Source of the DNA: Dyella_B sp035503745
GTDB taxonomy: Bacteria; Pseudomonadota; Gammaproteobacteria; Xanthomonadales; Rhodanobacteraceae
Length of the DNA stretch: 64,000 nucleotides
Direction: 5' to 3'
Assembly (NCBI RefSeq): GCF_035503745.1
Contig: NZ_DATJTC010000038.1
Location: 22,671 to 86,670, forward strand
The notes under the pieces were generated by a model. The model saw only the letters and a list, made by a program, of their open reading frames with translations. It had not been told where the DNA came from and ran no database searches. This document shows positions 35,311 through 44,624 of the stretch, one piece after another. A program made the position numbers and the translations under genes. Each line of letters opens with the position of its first letter. Position 1 is the stretch's first letter.

Positions 35311-37740
35311 ATGGACGCGGCGCCAGCATTCATCCGGGCGCCGGGTGGCGGGCCCTATGATCCGCTTCGTCCCGATCCGCCCCTTCCTGACCTGGATACT
35401 CCCGCGTTGGACTTTCTGAGCCGAATTCGATCGATCGCCAGCGCATGCTGGCCGTGGTTGCGTATTCCCTTTTGGATTTGCACAGGCCTGCTGTTCGGCT
35501 TCGTGCTGCCTTATTCGCTGATCCTGGACAAGCGCGTGCAGGATCGCTTCTCCGATCTGGTTTTCGCCGTGCCCACGCGCGTGTATTCGCAGCCGCTGCG
35601 ATTGGCGCCGGATGTGCCGATGACGCCGGCCACGCTTGAAGTGGAACTGACCTTCGCCGGCTATGTCGCCGACGGCCACGGCCAGGTGCCCGGCAGCTGG
35701 GCCAGGCAGGGCGGCAGCTACTTCATTTCCTCGCGCGGCTACGCCGGTCCCGATGGCGGCGAATTGCCCAAGCGCATCCGCGTGACGCTGGGACAGGGCA
35801 AGGTACTGTCGGTCACCGATCTCTCCAGCGGCAAGACGTTGCGCGAAACCCATCTCGATCCCGCGCGCATCGCCACCGTGTACGGCGCCAGCCAGGAAGA
35901 CCGCCGCATCGTGCAGTTGAACGACGTGCCGCCCTTGCTGATCACCGGCTTGCAGGCGGTGGAAGACCGCGACTTCAAACACCACATCGGCATCGACTTC
36001 ACCGCCATCCTGCGCGCGGCGTTCGCCGACCTGCGCGCGGGCCATACCGTGCAGGGCGCGTCCACGATCACCCAGCAGCTGGTGCGCAATCTGTTCCTGA
36101 CCCGCGACCAGAACATGCAGCGCAAGTTGAACGAGGCGCTGATGTCGGTGCTGCTGGAGATGCATTACAGCAAGTCGCGCATACTGGATGCATACATCAA
36201 CGAGGTATTCCTCGGCCAGCAGGGCAGCCAGGCCGTGCGCGGTTTTGCCGCGGCGTCGGAATTTTATTTCGGGCGGCGCCTGGAATACCTGCGTCCGCAG
36301 GAGATCGCCTTGCTGGTGGGGCTGGTGAAAGGACCCAGCCAGTTCGACCCGCGCCGTTATCCCGACCGTGCGCTGGCGCGGCGCAATCTGGTCCTGGATC
36401 AATTCGCAAGCACCGGCCTCATGACCCCGGATCAGGCGAACGCCGCCAAGGCCACGCCGCTGGGCGTCATTTCGGACGGCCAATTGCCGCATGATCGCTT
36501 CCCCGCCTTCATGCAGCTGGTGCGCGCGCAGATCACCAACGATTTCGACGAAGAGACGCTGCGAAAGGGCAACCTGTCGATCTTCACCACGCTCGATCCG
36601 GCCACACAGCTCTATACCGAGCAGGCCATCAGCACCGCGATCAAAAACCTCGGCAAGCGCGGTGACGATACGCAGGCCGCTGCCGTGATCACCGATTCGA
36701 AGACCGGCCACGTACTGGCGGTCGTCGGCAGCAAGTTCCCCGGCGACCAGGGCTTCAATCGTGCGCTGGATGCGCAGCGGCCGATCGGCTCGACCATCAA
36801 GCCGTTTGTCTATCTGGTGGCTTTGACGCAACCGGAACGCTGGAACCTTGCCACCGAGCTGGACGATTCGCCGATCAGCATGCGCCAGCCCGACGGCACG
36901 CCGTGGACGCCACATAACGACGACAACCAGAGCCACGGCATGGTGCCGATGGTGGATGCGCTGGCGTATTCGTGGAACTTGGCCACCATCCACCTGGGCC
37001 TGGACGTGGGCGTGCCGCGCATCAAGGCGTTTTTGGATTCCTTCGGCCTCACCACCATCCAGCCTGGTCCTTCGCTGCTGATTGGCGCGATCGACCTGGC
37101 GCCGATCCAGGTCGCGCAGCTTTACCAGTACCTGGCCTCGGACGGTCATGCACTGCCGTTGCTGGCAGTGAGCGGCGTCGTCGACGGCAACGGTCGCACC
37201 ATCAAGCGCTACGAAGTGCAGAGCGGGCCGGGCGAATACCAGCCGGCGGTGCGCCTGGTGACGTGGGCGATGCAACAGGTAACGACCTACGGCACGGCCC
37301 ATTCGCTGGCCGAATCCAGCCTCGCCTCGCTGCACACCGCAGGCAAGACGGGCACCAGCAACGATCTGCGCGACAGCTGGTTCGCCGGGTTCACCGGCGA
37401 CCGCCTGGGCGTGTTCTGGATGGGTCGCGACGATAACAAGCCCAGCCATCTGTTCGGCGCCACGGGCGCACTGCGTGCCTGGCAGGAACTGTTCCGTAAA
37501 TTGCCCACCGAGCCGCTGCCCGCCGCCCCCGGCGAAGGGCTGGAGATGGCCTGGATCAACCCCGCCGATGGCAAGCGCAGCGACCCCGGATGCGAAGGCG
37601 CCAAGCAGGTGCCGGTGATCGCCGGCTCGCTCCCGGCCGATACGGAGGGGTGTTTCTGGCAAAAGGTGGGTAATCTCTTCAGTTCCGGTTCCAGCACTCC
37701 CGCGCCGGCCGATACCCCCGCACCCACCACCCGAGAATGA
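35311..37740 (+). CDS. mrcB: Penicillin-binding protein 1B
   Basis: An 809-residue bifunctional peptidoglycan synthase. A short cytoplasmic tail and TM helix (about 45-70, FWICTGLLFGFVLPYSL) precede a UB2H-type domain (about 85-185). A GT51 glycosyltransferase domain follows (about 190-370) with catalytic Glu216 in AVEDRDF, GASTITQQLVRN near 250 and QQGSQAVRGF. The transpeptidase domain (about 430-740) has the SxxK serine Ser494 in GSTIKPF, the SxN motif in YSWN near 553 and KTGTSND near 680. The UB2H domain, the docking site for outer-membrane lipoprotein activators in E. coli, assigns it to PBP1B and not PBP1A. Its stop overlaps the lipoprotein gene start (ATGA). Confidence 0.93.
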   Translation: MDAAPAFIRAPGGGPYDPLRPDPPLPDLDTPALDFLSRIRSIASACWPWLRIPFWICTGLLFGFVLPYSLILDKRVQDRFSDLVFAVPTRVYSQPLRLAPDVPMTPATLEVELTFAGYVADGHGQVPGSWARQGGSYFISSRGYAGPDGGELPKRIRVTLGQGKVLSVTDLSSGKTLRETHLDPARIATVYGASQEDRRIVQLNDVPPLLITGLQAVEDRDFKHHIGIDFTAILRAAFADLRAGHTVQGASTITQQLVRNLFLTRDQNMQRKLNEALMSVLLEMHYSKSRILDAYINEVFLGQQGSQAVRGFAAASEFYFGRRLEYLRPQEIALLVGLVKGPSQFDPRRYPDRALARRNLVLDQFASTGLMTPDQANAAKATPLGVISDGQLPHDRFPAFMQLVRAQITNDFDEETLRKGNLSIFTTLDPATQLYTEQAISTAIKNLGKRGDDTQAAAVITDSKTGHVLAVVGSKFPGDQGFNRALDAQRPIGSTIKPFVYLVALTQPERWNLATELDDSPISMRQPDGTPWTPHNDDNQSHGMVPMVDALAYSWNLATIHLGLDVGVPRIKAFLDSFGLTTIQPGPSLLIGAIDLAPIQVAQLYQYLASDGHALPLLAVSGVVDGNGRTIKRYEVQSGPGEYQPAVRLVTWAMQQVTTYGTAHSLAESSLASLHTAGKTGTSNDLRDSWFAGFTGDRLGVFWMGRDDNKPSHLFGATGALRAWQELFRKLPTEPLPAAPGEGLEMAWINPADGKRSDPGCEGAKQVPVIAGSLPADTEGCFWQKVGNLFSSGSSTPAPADTPAPTTRE

Positions 37741-38276
37741 CCATGCCGTTCCGATCGTCTGTGTTCCGCACGCCCTTGCTGCCCGCCGCGCTGGCAACTG
37801 TCCTGCTGGCCGCCTGCGCGCAGCCGGCACCGGAAGCGCCCAAGCCGCCGGTGAAATCCAACGCCGCGATGGTGGCCGAGATCCAGGCGGCAGGCGAGCG
37901 CGACAAATCGGTGATCAACGTACATCCGCTGGTCGATCCTGCCATCGCCGCGCTGCAGGCCGGCGCGCGCGACGATGAGCGCAGCGGCCAGTACGGTGCC
38001 GCGGCCGTCAAGCTGGACATGGCGCTCAAGCGCAATCCCCAATCGCCGGACGTGCTGCAGGACCGTGCCGAATTGGCCGTCTATATGGGCAATTACAACA
38101 TGGCCTCCAAACTTGCGCAGCAATCGTGGACGCTGGGCTCCAAGCAGGGGCCGCTGTGTGCACGCAACTGGCAGACCATCGTGGAGATCCGCGAGCACGC
38201 TGACGATACCGCCGGCGCGCAGCAGGCCAGCAAGAGCGTGCGAGCCTGCCGGGAACCCGGTATCCAGCGTTACTAA
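37737..38276 (+). CDS. TPR-like outer-membrane lipoprotein, candidate PBP1B activator (LpoP-like)
   Basis: A 179-residue protein. The signal sequence ends in the lipobox LLAAC (Cys27). The residue after Cys is Ala, not Asp, so outer-membrane sorting is expected. A Pro-rich linker (about 29-40) leads to helical repeats of TPR type (DERSGQYGAAAVKLDMALKR, DRAELAVYMGNYNMASKLA). It overlaps mrcB by 4 nt. In Pseudomonas, the TPR lipoprotein LpoP is encoded beside the PBP1b gene and activates it. The same gene order, lipobox and TPR content suggest the same job here, but this is inference from architecture and context. Confidence 0.75.
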   Translation: MTMPFRSSVFRTPLLPAALATVLLAACAQPAPEAPKPPVKSNAAMVAEIQAAGERDKSVINVHPLVDPAIAALQAGARDDERSGQYGAAAVKLDMALKRNPQSPDVLQDRAELAVYMGNYNMASKLAQQSWTLGSKQGPLCARNWQTIVEIREHADDTAGAQQASKSVRACREPGIQRY

Positions 38277-38280
38277 GCCC

Positions 38281-39414
38281 ATGAAGGCCGCACCAAGGAT
38301 CGGGCTGGTCGGCAGCCACGGGGCCTACGGACGCTGGCTGCGCCGTTTCTTTGAGCAGCGCATGGGGCTGCGCGTGTTCGGCCGCGATCCCGGCAGCGAG
38401 GACGAACTCTCCGAACGCGCGTTGATCGAGGCGGTCGACGTGCTGGTGTTTTGCGCGCCGATCCGCCAGACATGCTCGATCATTGGCCAATACGTGCAAC
38501 AGGCCGATGGCCGCGAGCGCGGACAATTGTGGTTGGACGTCACCTCGATCAAGGCCGCGCCGGTCGCGGCGATGCTTGCCTCGCAGGCCGAGGTGGTGGG
38601 CCTGCATCCGATGAGTGCCGCGCCCAAATCGGCCACCTTGCGCGGACGTGCGCTGGTGGTGTGCGAAGCGCGCGTGGCCGGTTGGCGTCCGTGGCTGGAA
38701 CAGTTTCTCGCCGCCAGCGAAGCCGATTGCGTGCGCGCCGACGCCGAGCAGCACGACCGCGTGATGGCGCTGGTGCAGGGCATGGTGCATGCCACGCATA
38801 TGGCGCAAGGCGCGGTGCTGCGCGAGCTGGCGCCCGCCGTGGGCGATCTGGACGGCATCGGTCCGTTCGGTTCGGTGGGCTACGAACTGGACGTCGCGGT
38901 GACGCGCCGCATCCTGGCGGGAAATCCGGCGATCTATCAGGACATCCAGTTCGAAAATCCGCACGTCGCGCCGATGCTCGAGCGCCTGGCCGCGCAACTG
39001 GATACGCTGCGCGACCTGGTGCGGCGCGGCGACGATGCGGCGCGCCGGCAGCTGCGCGAGCAGTTGCTCGATCAAAGCCGTGCGTACATGGGCGATCGCG
39101 CGGTGGCGGAAGGCAGCTACGCCTTCGAGCGCGTGGGCTATCTGCTGGCTGATTTGCGCGAGCCGCGTTTCATCAGCGTGTTCCTGCCGGTGGACCGGCC
39201 CGGTTCACTGCGTGCGCTGTTGTCCGTGTTCGAACAGCGCGGCATCAATCTCGATTCGATTCACTCCTCGCGCAGCGCCGACGGCGAATTGCTGTTTCGC
39301 ATCGGCGTGGATCGGCACTGCGCGATCGACTTGTTGCGCGACGCGATGGTTGCGATCGCGCGCGAAGGCATCGGCCGCGTCGTCGACGCGGCCGGCGTGG
39401 AGCGTGTCGCCTGA
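38281..39414 (+). CDS. tyrA: Prephenate dehydrogenase with C-terminal ACT domain
   Basis: A 377-residue tyrosine-pathway enzyme that oxidatively decarboxylates prephenate to 4-hydroxyphenylpyruvate with NAD. The N-terminal Rossmann motif is IGLVGSHGAYGRWLRRF, a GxxGxxG variant. The mid region has LWLDVTSIKAAP, VVGLHPMSAAP and a HDRVMALVQGMVHATHMAQ helix with the conserved prephenate-site histidine. Residues about 295-370 form an ACT domain (FISVFLPVDRPGSLRALLSVF), likely a tyrosine or phenylalanine feedback site. It begins 4 nt after the lipoprotein stop, so it may be the last gene of the mrcB operon. Confidence 0.88.
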   Translation: MKAAPRIGLVGSHGAYGRWLRRFFEQRMGLRVFGRDPGSEDELSERALIEAVDVLVFCAPIRQTCSIIGQYVQQADGRERGQLWLDVTSIKAAPVAAMLASQAEVVGLHPMSAAPKSATLRGRALVVCEARVAGWRPWLEQFLAASEADCVRADAEQHDRVMALVQGMVHATHMAQGAVLRELAPAVGDLDGIGPFGSVGYELDVAVTRRILAGNPAIYQDIQFENPHVAPMLERLAAQLDTLRDLVRRGDDAARRQLREQLLDQSRAYMGDRAVAEGSYAFERVGYLLADLREPRFISVFLPVDRPGSLRALLSVFEQRGINLDSIHSSRSADGELLFRIGVDRHCAIDLLRDAMVAIAREGIGRVVDAAGVERVA

Positions 39415-39427
39415 TGGCCTGGGCGAA

Positions 39428-39817
39428 TCAGAACAGCGGCACGACCAGCATGACGATACCTACGACGCTCACCGTCCAGATCAGCGTGCGTACATACGGA
39501 ATGCCCAGCACATAAATCGGCACGTACACCAGCCGCGACCAGAAATACAGCTGCGCGCCGAGCGCGGTCATGGCAGTGTGACGCTGCAGCAGGTATCCGA
39601 TCGGCACCGCCGCCGCGAAGAACGCGAACGTTTCCATCAAATTGGCGCGGGCGCGATCCAGCCGGCCGGGAAGGCCGTCCATTGGGGGCAACACCTTGTC
39701 ACGCGGGCTGGCGGCAAAACTCAGTCCGCGTTGCGCGACCATGCCTGTCGTGGCGATGGCGACCTGCACCAGGCCTAGTGCGACACTCCAGATCAGCATT
39801 TGCAGCTCGACGTTCAT
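39428..39817 (-). CDS. MAPEG family membrane protein
   Basis: A 129-residue integral membrane protein with four predicted helices (about 6-26, 60-80, 85-102, 108-128). It carries MAPEG-type features: an Arg/Asn-rich segment GLPGRLDRARANLMETFAFFAA after helix 1 and LYFWSRLVYVPIYVLGIPYVR between helices 3 and 4. The family includes glutathione-dependent enzymes of eicosanoid metabolism; bacterial members mostly have unknown roles. It is convergent with tyrA. Confidence 0.88.
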   Translation of the reverse strand: MNVELQMLIWSVALGLVQVAIATTGMVAQRGLSFAASPRDKVLPPMDGLPGRLDRARANLMETFAFFAAAVPIGYLLQRHTAMTALGAQLYFWSRLVYVPIYVLGIPYVRTLIWTVSVVGIVMLVVPLF

Positions 39818-39933
39818 GGGCGTTGTTCCTGATGGCGTTGATGTGACGGACGGTATATGTCTACAGCGGTTTGCATCGGCCCCGGAAGGTTACACTGGTT
39901 TCCCGCGCGGCGATGCTGCGCGATACTGCCGGG

Positions 39934-41901
39934 ATGATCGACTCCGAAGACATCGGCGCCTTGCTCGGCGCCGACGGCCCGTTCGCCCGCGAGTTGCCCA
40001 ATTTCGCCCCGCGCCCGGCGCAGCAGGCGATGGCGCGCGCGGTCCAGCACGCCATCGCCGAATGCGAAACGCTGATTGCCGAAGCCGGCACCGGCACAGG
40101 GAAAACCTATGCCTATCTGGTGCCCGCGTTGCTGTCGGGCGAACGGGTGATCGTGTCGACCGGTACCAAGGCGCTGCAGGATCAGCTGTTCTTTCGAGAC
40201 CTGCCCAAAGTGCGCTCGGTGCTGGGGGCGCGCCTGAAAACCGCGCTGCTTAAAGGCCGGGCCAACTACCTTTGCTTGTACCGGCTCGACCAGACCGTGC
40301 GCGAAGGCGCCAGCATGGACCGCCCGCAGGCCGAGCAGCTGGCGACGATCCGCGCCTGGTCGGCGCGCACGCGCCGTGGCGATCGCATGGAACTGGCCGA
40401 AGTGCCGGAAGATTCGCCCTTGTGGCTGCGTGTTACCTCCACCCCGGAAAACTGCCTCGGCGTGGAATGTCCCTTCTATGAGGGGTGCCATGTGGTGACG
40501 GCACGGCGCGAAGCGCAGGAAGCGGACCTGGTGGTGGTCAACCATCATCTTCTGTTTGCCGACCTTGCCTTGAAGCAGGAAGGTTTCGGCGAAATTCTGC
40601 CGGGCGCGCAGGCTTTCATCCTTGACGAAGCGCATCAGATTCCGGAGCTTGCCGGCCAGTTCTTTTCGCAAAGCCTGAGCGCGCGCCAGCTCACCGAACT
40701 GGCACAAGATGCGCTTTCCGAATGCAACGGCATGACCGGCGCGATCGGTCTGTTGCTCGAACCGGTCCAAGCCCTGCAGGAAGCGGTGCGCAAGCTGCGC
40801 CTTACGCTCGATCCGTTGCCGCCGCGCGGCCCCTTCGGCGATCTGCTGCAACGCGAGGGCGCGCAGCCGGGTCTGCGCGATGTGAGCGATCTGCTGGCCG
40901 CGCTGACCGACGTACTCGCCTCGCAGGCCGAGCGTTCGCGCGGTTTGATGAATGTGCACGAGCGCGCGGCAAGCCTGACCGAACGCCTTGATCGCATCAT
41001 CGAAGAACATTCCGCGCAGGACGTACGCTGGTACGAACTGTTTCCGCGCGGCTTCGCGCTGCATGCCACGCCGCTGGACCTGGCCGCGCCGCTGCGCGCG
41101 ATGCGCGAGCGCACGCAGGCCGCGTGGATTCACACATCCGCGACGTTGTCGGTCGCCGGGCAGTTTGGTCACTTCGCGCGCCAGCTCGGTCTGGACGATC
41201 CGCAGACACTAAGCCTGGAAAGCCCGTTCGACTACGCGCGGCAGGCGTTGTGCTACATGCCCGACGGACTGCCCGATCCTTCCGCGCGCGATCACACCGA
41301 ACGCGTGATCGATGCGGTGCTGCCGGTGTTGCAGGCCTCCGACGGCCGCGCCTTCCTGCTGTTCACTTCCCACCGCGCTTTGCGCCGCGCGGCCGAGTTG
41401 CTGACCGATCGGGTGCCCTGGCCGCTGTATGTGCAAGGCACGGCGCCGCGGCATCGCTTGCTGGAGGAGTTTCGCGCCAGCGGCCACGGCGTGCTGCTGG
41501 GCGCGGCGAGCTTCTGGGAAGGCGTGGACGTGGCCGGCGATGCGCTTTCGGTGGTGGTGATCGACAAGCTGCCCTTCGCGGCGCCGGACGATCCGGTATT
41601 GCAGGCGCGGTTGGAAGCGCTGGAGCAAGCAGGCGTCAATCCTTTTATGGGTTGGCAGGTGCCCTCGGCGGTGATCGCGCTCAAGCAGGGCGCCGGCCGG
41701 CTGATTCGCGACGTGCACGACCGCGGCGTGCTGGTGCTGTGCGACCCGCGCCTGACCAGCAAGGGCTATGGCCGCTTGTTTCTGGCCAGCCTGCCGCCGA
41801 TGCCGCGTACGCGGGATCTTGCGCAGGTGAAAGCGTTCTTCGAACACGCACCCCACGGGGTTGCCGATGCGGCGGACGCCGCGGCTCGTGGTAGCTTCTA
41901 G
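39934..41901 (+). CDS. yoaA: ATP-dependent DNA helicase YoaA (DinG/XPD-like, 4Fe-4S)
   Basis: A 655-residue superfamily 2 helicase. Walker A AEAGTGTGKTYAYLVP near 50, DEAH box near 230, and a four-cysteine Fe-S signature between motifs I and II (Cys in YLCLYR, then ENCLGVECPFYEGC). C-terminal motifs include LLFTSHRALRRA, LGAASFWEGVDVAGD and ALKQGAGRLIRD. E. coli YoaA works with HolC in replication-fork repair. ATG 39934 (MIDSEDIGALLG) is preferred over upstream in-frame starts. Its TAG stop codon lies inside the left inverted repeat of a MITE-like remnant, so the native 3' end may have been trimmed by the insertion. Confidence 0.92.
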   Translation: MIDSEDIGALLGADGPFARELPNFAPRPAQQAMARAVQHAIAECETLIAEAGTGTGKTYAYLVPALLSGERVIVSTGTKALQDQLFFRDLPKVRSVLGARLKTALLKGRANYLCLYRLDQTVREGASMDRPQAEQLATIRAWSARTRRGDRMELAEVPEDSPLWLRVTSTPENCLGVECPFYEGCHVVTARREAQEADLVVVNHHLLFADLALKQEGFGEILPGAQAFILDEAHQIPELAGQFFSQSLSARQLTELAQDALSECNGMTGAIGLLLEPVQALQEAVRKLRLTLDPLPPRGPFGDLLQREGAQPGLRDVSDLLAALTDVLASQAERSRGLMNVHERAASLTERLDRIIEEHSAQDVRWYELFPRGFALHATPLDLAAPLRAMRERTQAAWIHTSATLSVAGQFGHFARQLGLDDPQTLSLESPFDYARQALCYMPDGLPDPSARDHTERVIDAVLPVLQASDGRAFLLFTSHRALRRAAELLTDRVPWPLYVQGTAPRHRLLEEFRASGHGVLLGAASFWEGVDVAGDALSVVVIDKLPFAAPDDPVLQARLEALEQAGVNPFMGWQVPSAVIALKQGAGRLIRDVHDRGVLVLCDPRLTSKGYGRLFLASLPPMPRTRDLAQVKAFFEHAPHGVADAADAAARGSF

Positions 41902-41954
41902 GGCCTGTTTACCCTCTTGCAGCGCGGGCCACGCCAATAGGGTAAACAGGCCCT
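41900..41954. repeat. MITE-like element, family 1, short copy A
   Basis: Perfect 16-bp inverted repeats AGGGCCTGTTTACCCT / AGGGTAAACAGGCCCT (41900-41915, 41939-41954) enclose 23 bp. The interior, GCGGGCCACGCCAA, matches the right end of copy B, so this is an internally deleted derivative. It overlaps the yoaA stop codon and could fold as a terminator-like hairpin. Confidence 0.88.
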
Positions 41955-42042
41955 GGCCTGCATACGTATTCAGGCGGACAGCGCGCAGGCACGCACGCAG
42001 AATCGGCAACCACTTGGCACCATCATGCGGGGAGCATGATCC

Positions 42043-43476
42043 ATGAATCTAGATACGAATACGCAGGCCGCCCAAGGCGAGGATTCGCATACCACCGCGC
42101 GCGTGGTGCTGATCGCGGCGGCGGCGGCGATCGGCGGATTTCTGTTCGGTTTCGACACGGCGGTGATCAACGGCGCGGTTGATGCGGTGCGTCATGGTTT
42201 TGGCCTGGGCGCGGGGGAGATCGGTTTTGCGGTGTCGTGCGCGTTGCTCGGTTCGGCCGTGGGCGCCTGGTACGCCGGGCCGCTGGCCGATCGCATGGGC
42301 CGCGTGCGCACCATGCAGGTGGCGGCGCTATTTTTGGTGATGAGCGCGATCGGTTCGGCACTGGTGCACGGCGTGGGCGATTTGATGCTGTGGCGCGTGG
42401 TCGGCGGTATCGGCGTGGGCATGGCCTCGGTGATCGCGCCGGCCTACATCGCCGAAGTGTCGCCGGCGAACGTGCGCGGGCGGCTTGGCTCAATGCAGCA
42501 GTTGGCGATCGTGCTGGGCATTTTCGTGGCCTTGCTCAGCGATGCATGGCTGGCCGGCACCGCCGGCGGCGCATCGAAAGTGCTGTGGCTGGGCATGGAG
42601 GCGTGGCGCTGGATGTTCCTGGTCGCCACCGTGCCGGCGCTGATGTACGGCGTGCTGGTGCTGGGCGTGCCTGAGTCGCCGCGTTACCTGGTGGCGCGCG
42701 GACGCCTGCCGGAAGCGCGCGCGGTGCTGGCCAAAGTGCTGGACATGCATAACGACGCCGCGCTGGATGCCAAGGTCAACGACATCGCGCACAGCCTGCA
42801 CTCCGAATACCGCCCTGCGCTGCGCGATCTGCGCGGGCCGCGCGCGGGACTGTTGCCGATCGTGTGGACGGGCATTTTGCTGTCGGTATTCCAGCAGTTC
42901 GTCGGCATCAACGTGATCTTTTATTACTCCTCCACGCTGTGGCATTCGGTGGGCTTTAGCGAAGCCGATTCGTTCACCATCACCGTGGCGACGTCCATCG
43001 TGAACGTGCTGGTGACCCTGGTGGCCATTGCGCTGGTGGACAAGATCGGCCGCAAGCCGCTGCTGTTGATCGGCTCGGCCGGCATGGCAGTCACGCTGGG
43101 ATTGATGGCCCTGTGTTTCTCGCAGGCCAGCGGCAGCGGCGCGAACCTCAGCCTGCCGCCGCCGTGGGGCATGGTCGCGCTGGTGGCCGCCAATGCCTAT
43201 GTGGTGTGTTTCGGCTTGAGCTGGGGGCCGATGGTATGGGTGCTGCTGGGTGAAATGTTTCCCAACAGCATTCGCGCGATTGCGCTGGCGGTGGCGGCGG
43301 CCGCGCAATGGTTGGCGAACTTCGCCATTACCAGCACCTTCCCGTGGCTGGCGCAAATCGGGCTGAGTTTTGCCTACGGCCTGTACGCGCTGTTTGCGTT
43401 GCTGTCGCTGGTGTTCGTCATGCGTGCGGTGCGCGAAACGCGCGGCATCGAATTGGAAGACATGCGCGCTTCGTGA
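42043..43476 (+). CDS. Sugar-porter family MFS transporter
   Basis: A 477-residue, 12-helix inner-membrane symporter. Family signatures: GGFLFGFDTAVINGA in TM1, GPLADRMGRVRTM in loop 2-3 (D-R-x-G-R), PAYIAEVSPANVRGRLGSMQQ near 145, PESPRYLVARGR near 207, VFQQFVGINVIFYYS in TM7 and the loop 8-9 motif DKIGRKPLL. It resembles proton/xylose or proton/glucose symporters (XylE/GalP type); the substrate is not decidable. GGGAG lies upstream of the ATG. No sugar-catabolic genes adjoin. Confidence 0.9.
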   Translation: MNLDTNTQAAQGEDSHTTARVVLIAAAAAIGGFLFGFDTAVINGAVDAVRHGFGLGAGEIGFAVSCALLGSAVGAWYAGPLADRMGRVRTMQVAALFLVMSAIGSALVHGVGDLMLWRVVGGIGVGMASVIAPAYIAEVSPANVRGRLGSMQQLAIVLGIFVALLSDAWLAGTAGGASKVLWLGMEAWRWMFLVATVPALMYGVLVLGVPESPRYLVARGRLPEARAVLAKVLDMHNDAALDAKVNDIAHSLHSEYRPALRDLRGPRAGLLPIVWTGILLSVFQQFVGINVIFYYSSTLWHSVGFSEADSFTITVATSIVNVLVTLVAIALVDKIGRKPLLLIGSAGMAVTLGLMALCFSQASGSGANLSLPPPWGMVALVAANAYVVCFGLSWGPMVWVLLGEMFPNSIRAIALAVAAAAQWLANFAITSTFPWLAQIGLSFAYGLYALFALLSLVFVMRAVRETRGIELEDMRAS

Positions 43477-43492
43477 GCGCGCGACGGATCGG

Positions 43493-43518
43493 CACGGAGC
43501 GGGCCATGCCGCTCCGTG
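43493..43518. terminator. Hairpin between the convergent transporter and hemE genes
   Basis: Stem CACGGAGCGG/CCGCTCCGTG (43493-43502, 43509-43518) with a 6-nt loop, placed between two convergent stops. No T run follows on either side, so intrinsic termination is only possible. Confidence 0.45.
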
Positions 43519-43553
43519 TCCTGACGCGGTCGTTTGGTTTATGCGGCGAAGGG

Positions 43554-44624
43554 TCAGCGCGCGTGCAGGCTGCGGCTGTACTCGTGCACTTCATCCACCA
43601 GCACCTTGACGTGTTCGGGGTCGACCTCGGGCGTGATGCCGTGGCCAAGATTGAACACGTGGCCGGGGTGGGCGCCGTAGCTGTCGAGCACCTTGCGCAC
43701 TTCGCGGCGGATGATCGGCGGACTCGCACGCAGCACCGCCGGATCGAGATTGCCTTGCAGCGCCACTTTGCCGTTCACCGTGCGGCGCGCATCGGCCAGG
43801 TCCATGGTCCAATCCACGCCCAGCGCGGCGCAGCCGGTATCGGCCAGCGCGGCCAGGTGCGCGCCGGCACCCTTGGAGAACAGGATCAGCGGCACCTCGC
43901 GCGTGCGATCGTCCACCTTCAGCGCTTGGACCACGCGCGTCAAATAGCGCAGCGAAAACTCGCCGAACGCGGAAGGGCTGAGCAGGCCACCCCAGGTATC
44001 GAACACCATCAGCACCTGTGCGCCGGCGGCCGCTTGCGCGATCAGATAGGCCGAGACCGATTGCGCCAGGATGTCGAGCAGCGTATGTGCCAGTGCCGGT
44101 TCGTTCCAGCACATGGCTTTGGCACTGGCGAAATCGCGCGAGCCTTCGCCTTCCACCATGTAGCAGGCCAGCGTCCACGGGCTGCCGGAGAAGCCGATCA
44201 GCGGCACGCGGCCGTCCAGTTCGCGGCGGATGACGCGCACCGCGTCCATCACGTAGCGCAGTTCGGTTTCCATGTCCGGCACGCCCAGCCGCGCCACGTC
44301 CGCGTGCGTGCGCACCGGGCGGGCGAAGTGCGGGCCTTCGCCCTGCGCAAAGGACAGTCCCAGGCCCATCGCATCGGGAATGGTAAGGATGTCGGAAAAC
44401 AGGATCGCCGCATCCAGATCGAAGCGGCGCAGCGGTTGCAGCGTCACTTCGCAGGCCAGTTCGGGGTTCTGCGCCAGCGCCATGAAACTGCCGGCCTTGG
44501 CGCGGGTGGCCCGGTATTCGGGCAGGTAGCGGCCAGCCTGGCGCATCACCCAGACGGGCGTGGTGTCGGTGGGCTCGCGGCGCAGGGCGCGCAGCAAGCG
44601 ATCGTTCTTTACGAGTGAATTCAT
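43554..44624 (-). CDS. hemE: Uroporphyrinogen decarboxylase
   Basis: A 356-residue haem-pathway enzyme that converts uroporphyrinogen III to coproporphyrinogen III in the cytoplasm. Signatures: PVWVMRQAGRYLPEYR near 24 (substrate-binding arginines) and FSDILTIPDAMGLGLSFAQGEGP near 75, with the catalytic Asp of the FSDIL motif. Also visible are IGFSGSPWTLACYMVEG near 140 and FNLGHGITPEVDPEH near 327. It is directly preceded by the WGR gene, whose TAA abuts the hemE ATG, so the two are translationally coupled. Confidence 0.96.
   Translation of the reverse strand: MNSLVKNDRLLRALRREPTDTTPVWVMRQAGRYLPEYRATRAKAGSFMALAQNPELACEVTLQPLRRFDLDAAILFSDILTIPDAMGLGLSFAQGEGPHFARPVRTHADVARLGVPDMETELRYVMDAVRVIRRELDGRVPLIGFSGSPWTLACYMVEGEGSRDFASAKAMCWNEPALAHTLLDILAQSVSAYLIAQAAAGAQVLMVFDTWGGLLSPSAFGEFSLRYLTRVVQALKVDDRTREVPLILFSKGAGAHLAALADTGCAALGVDWTMDLADARRTVNGKVALQGNLDPAVLRASPPIIRREVRKVLDSYGAHPGHVFNLGHGITPEVDPEHVKVLVDEVHEYSRSLHAR

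Noticed and set aside
34519..37830. Open frame of about 1100 codons antisense to mrcB and the epimerase-like gene
   Set aside because: Covers two conserved genes on the other strand; composition is that of a shadow frame, with no ribosome site or domain.
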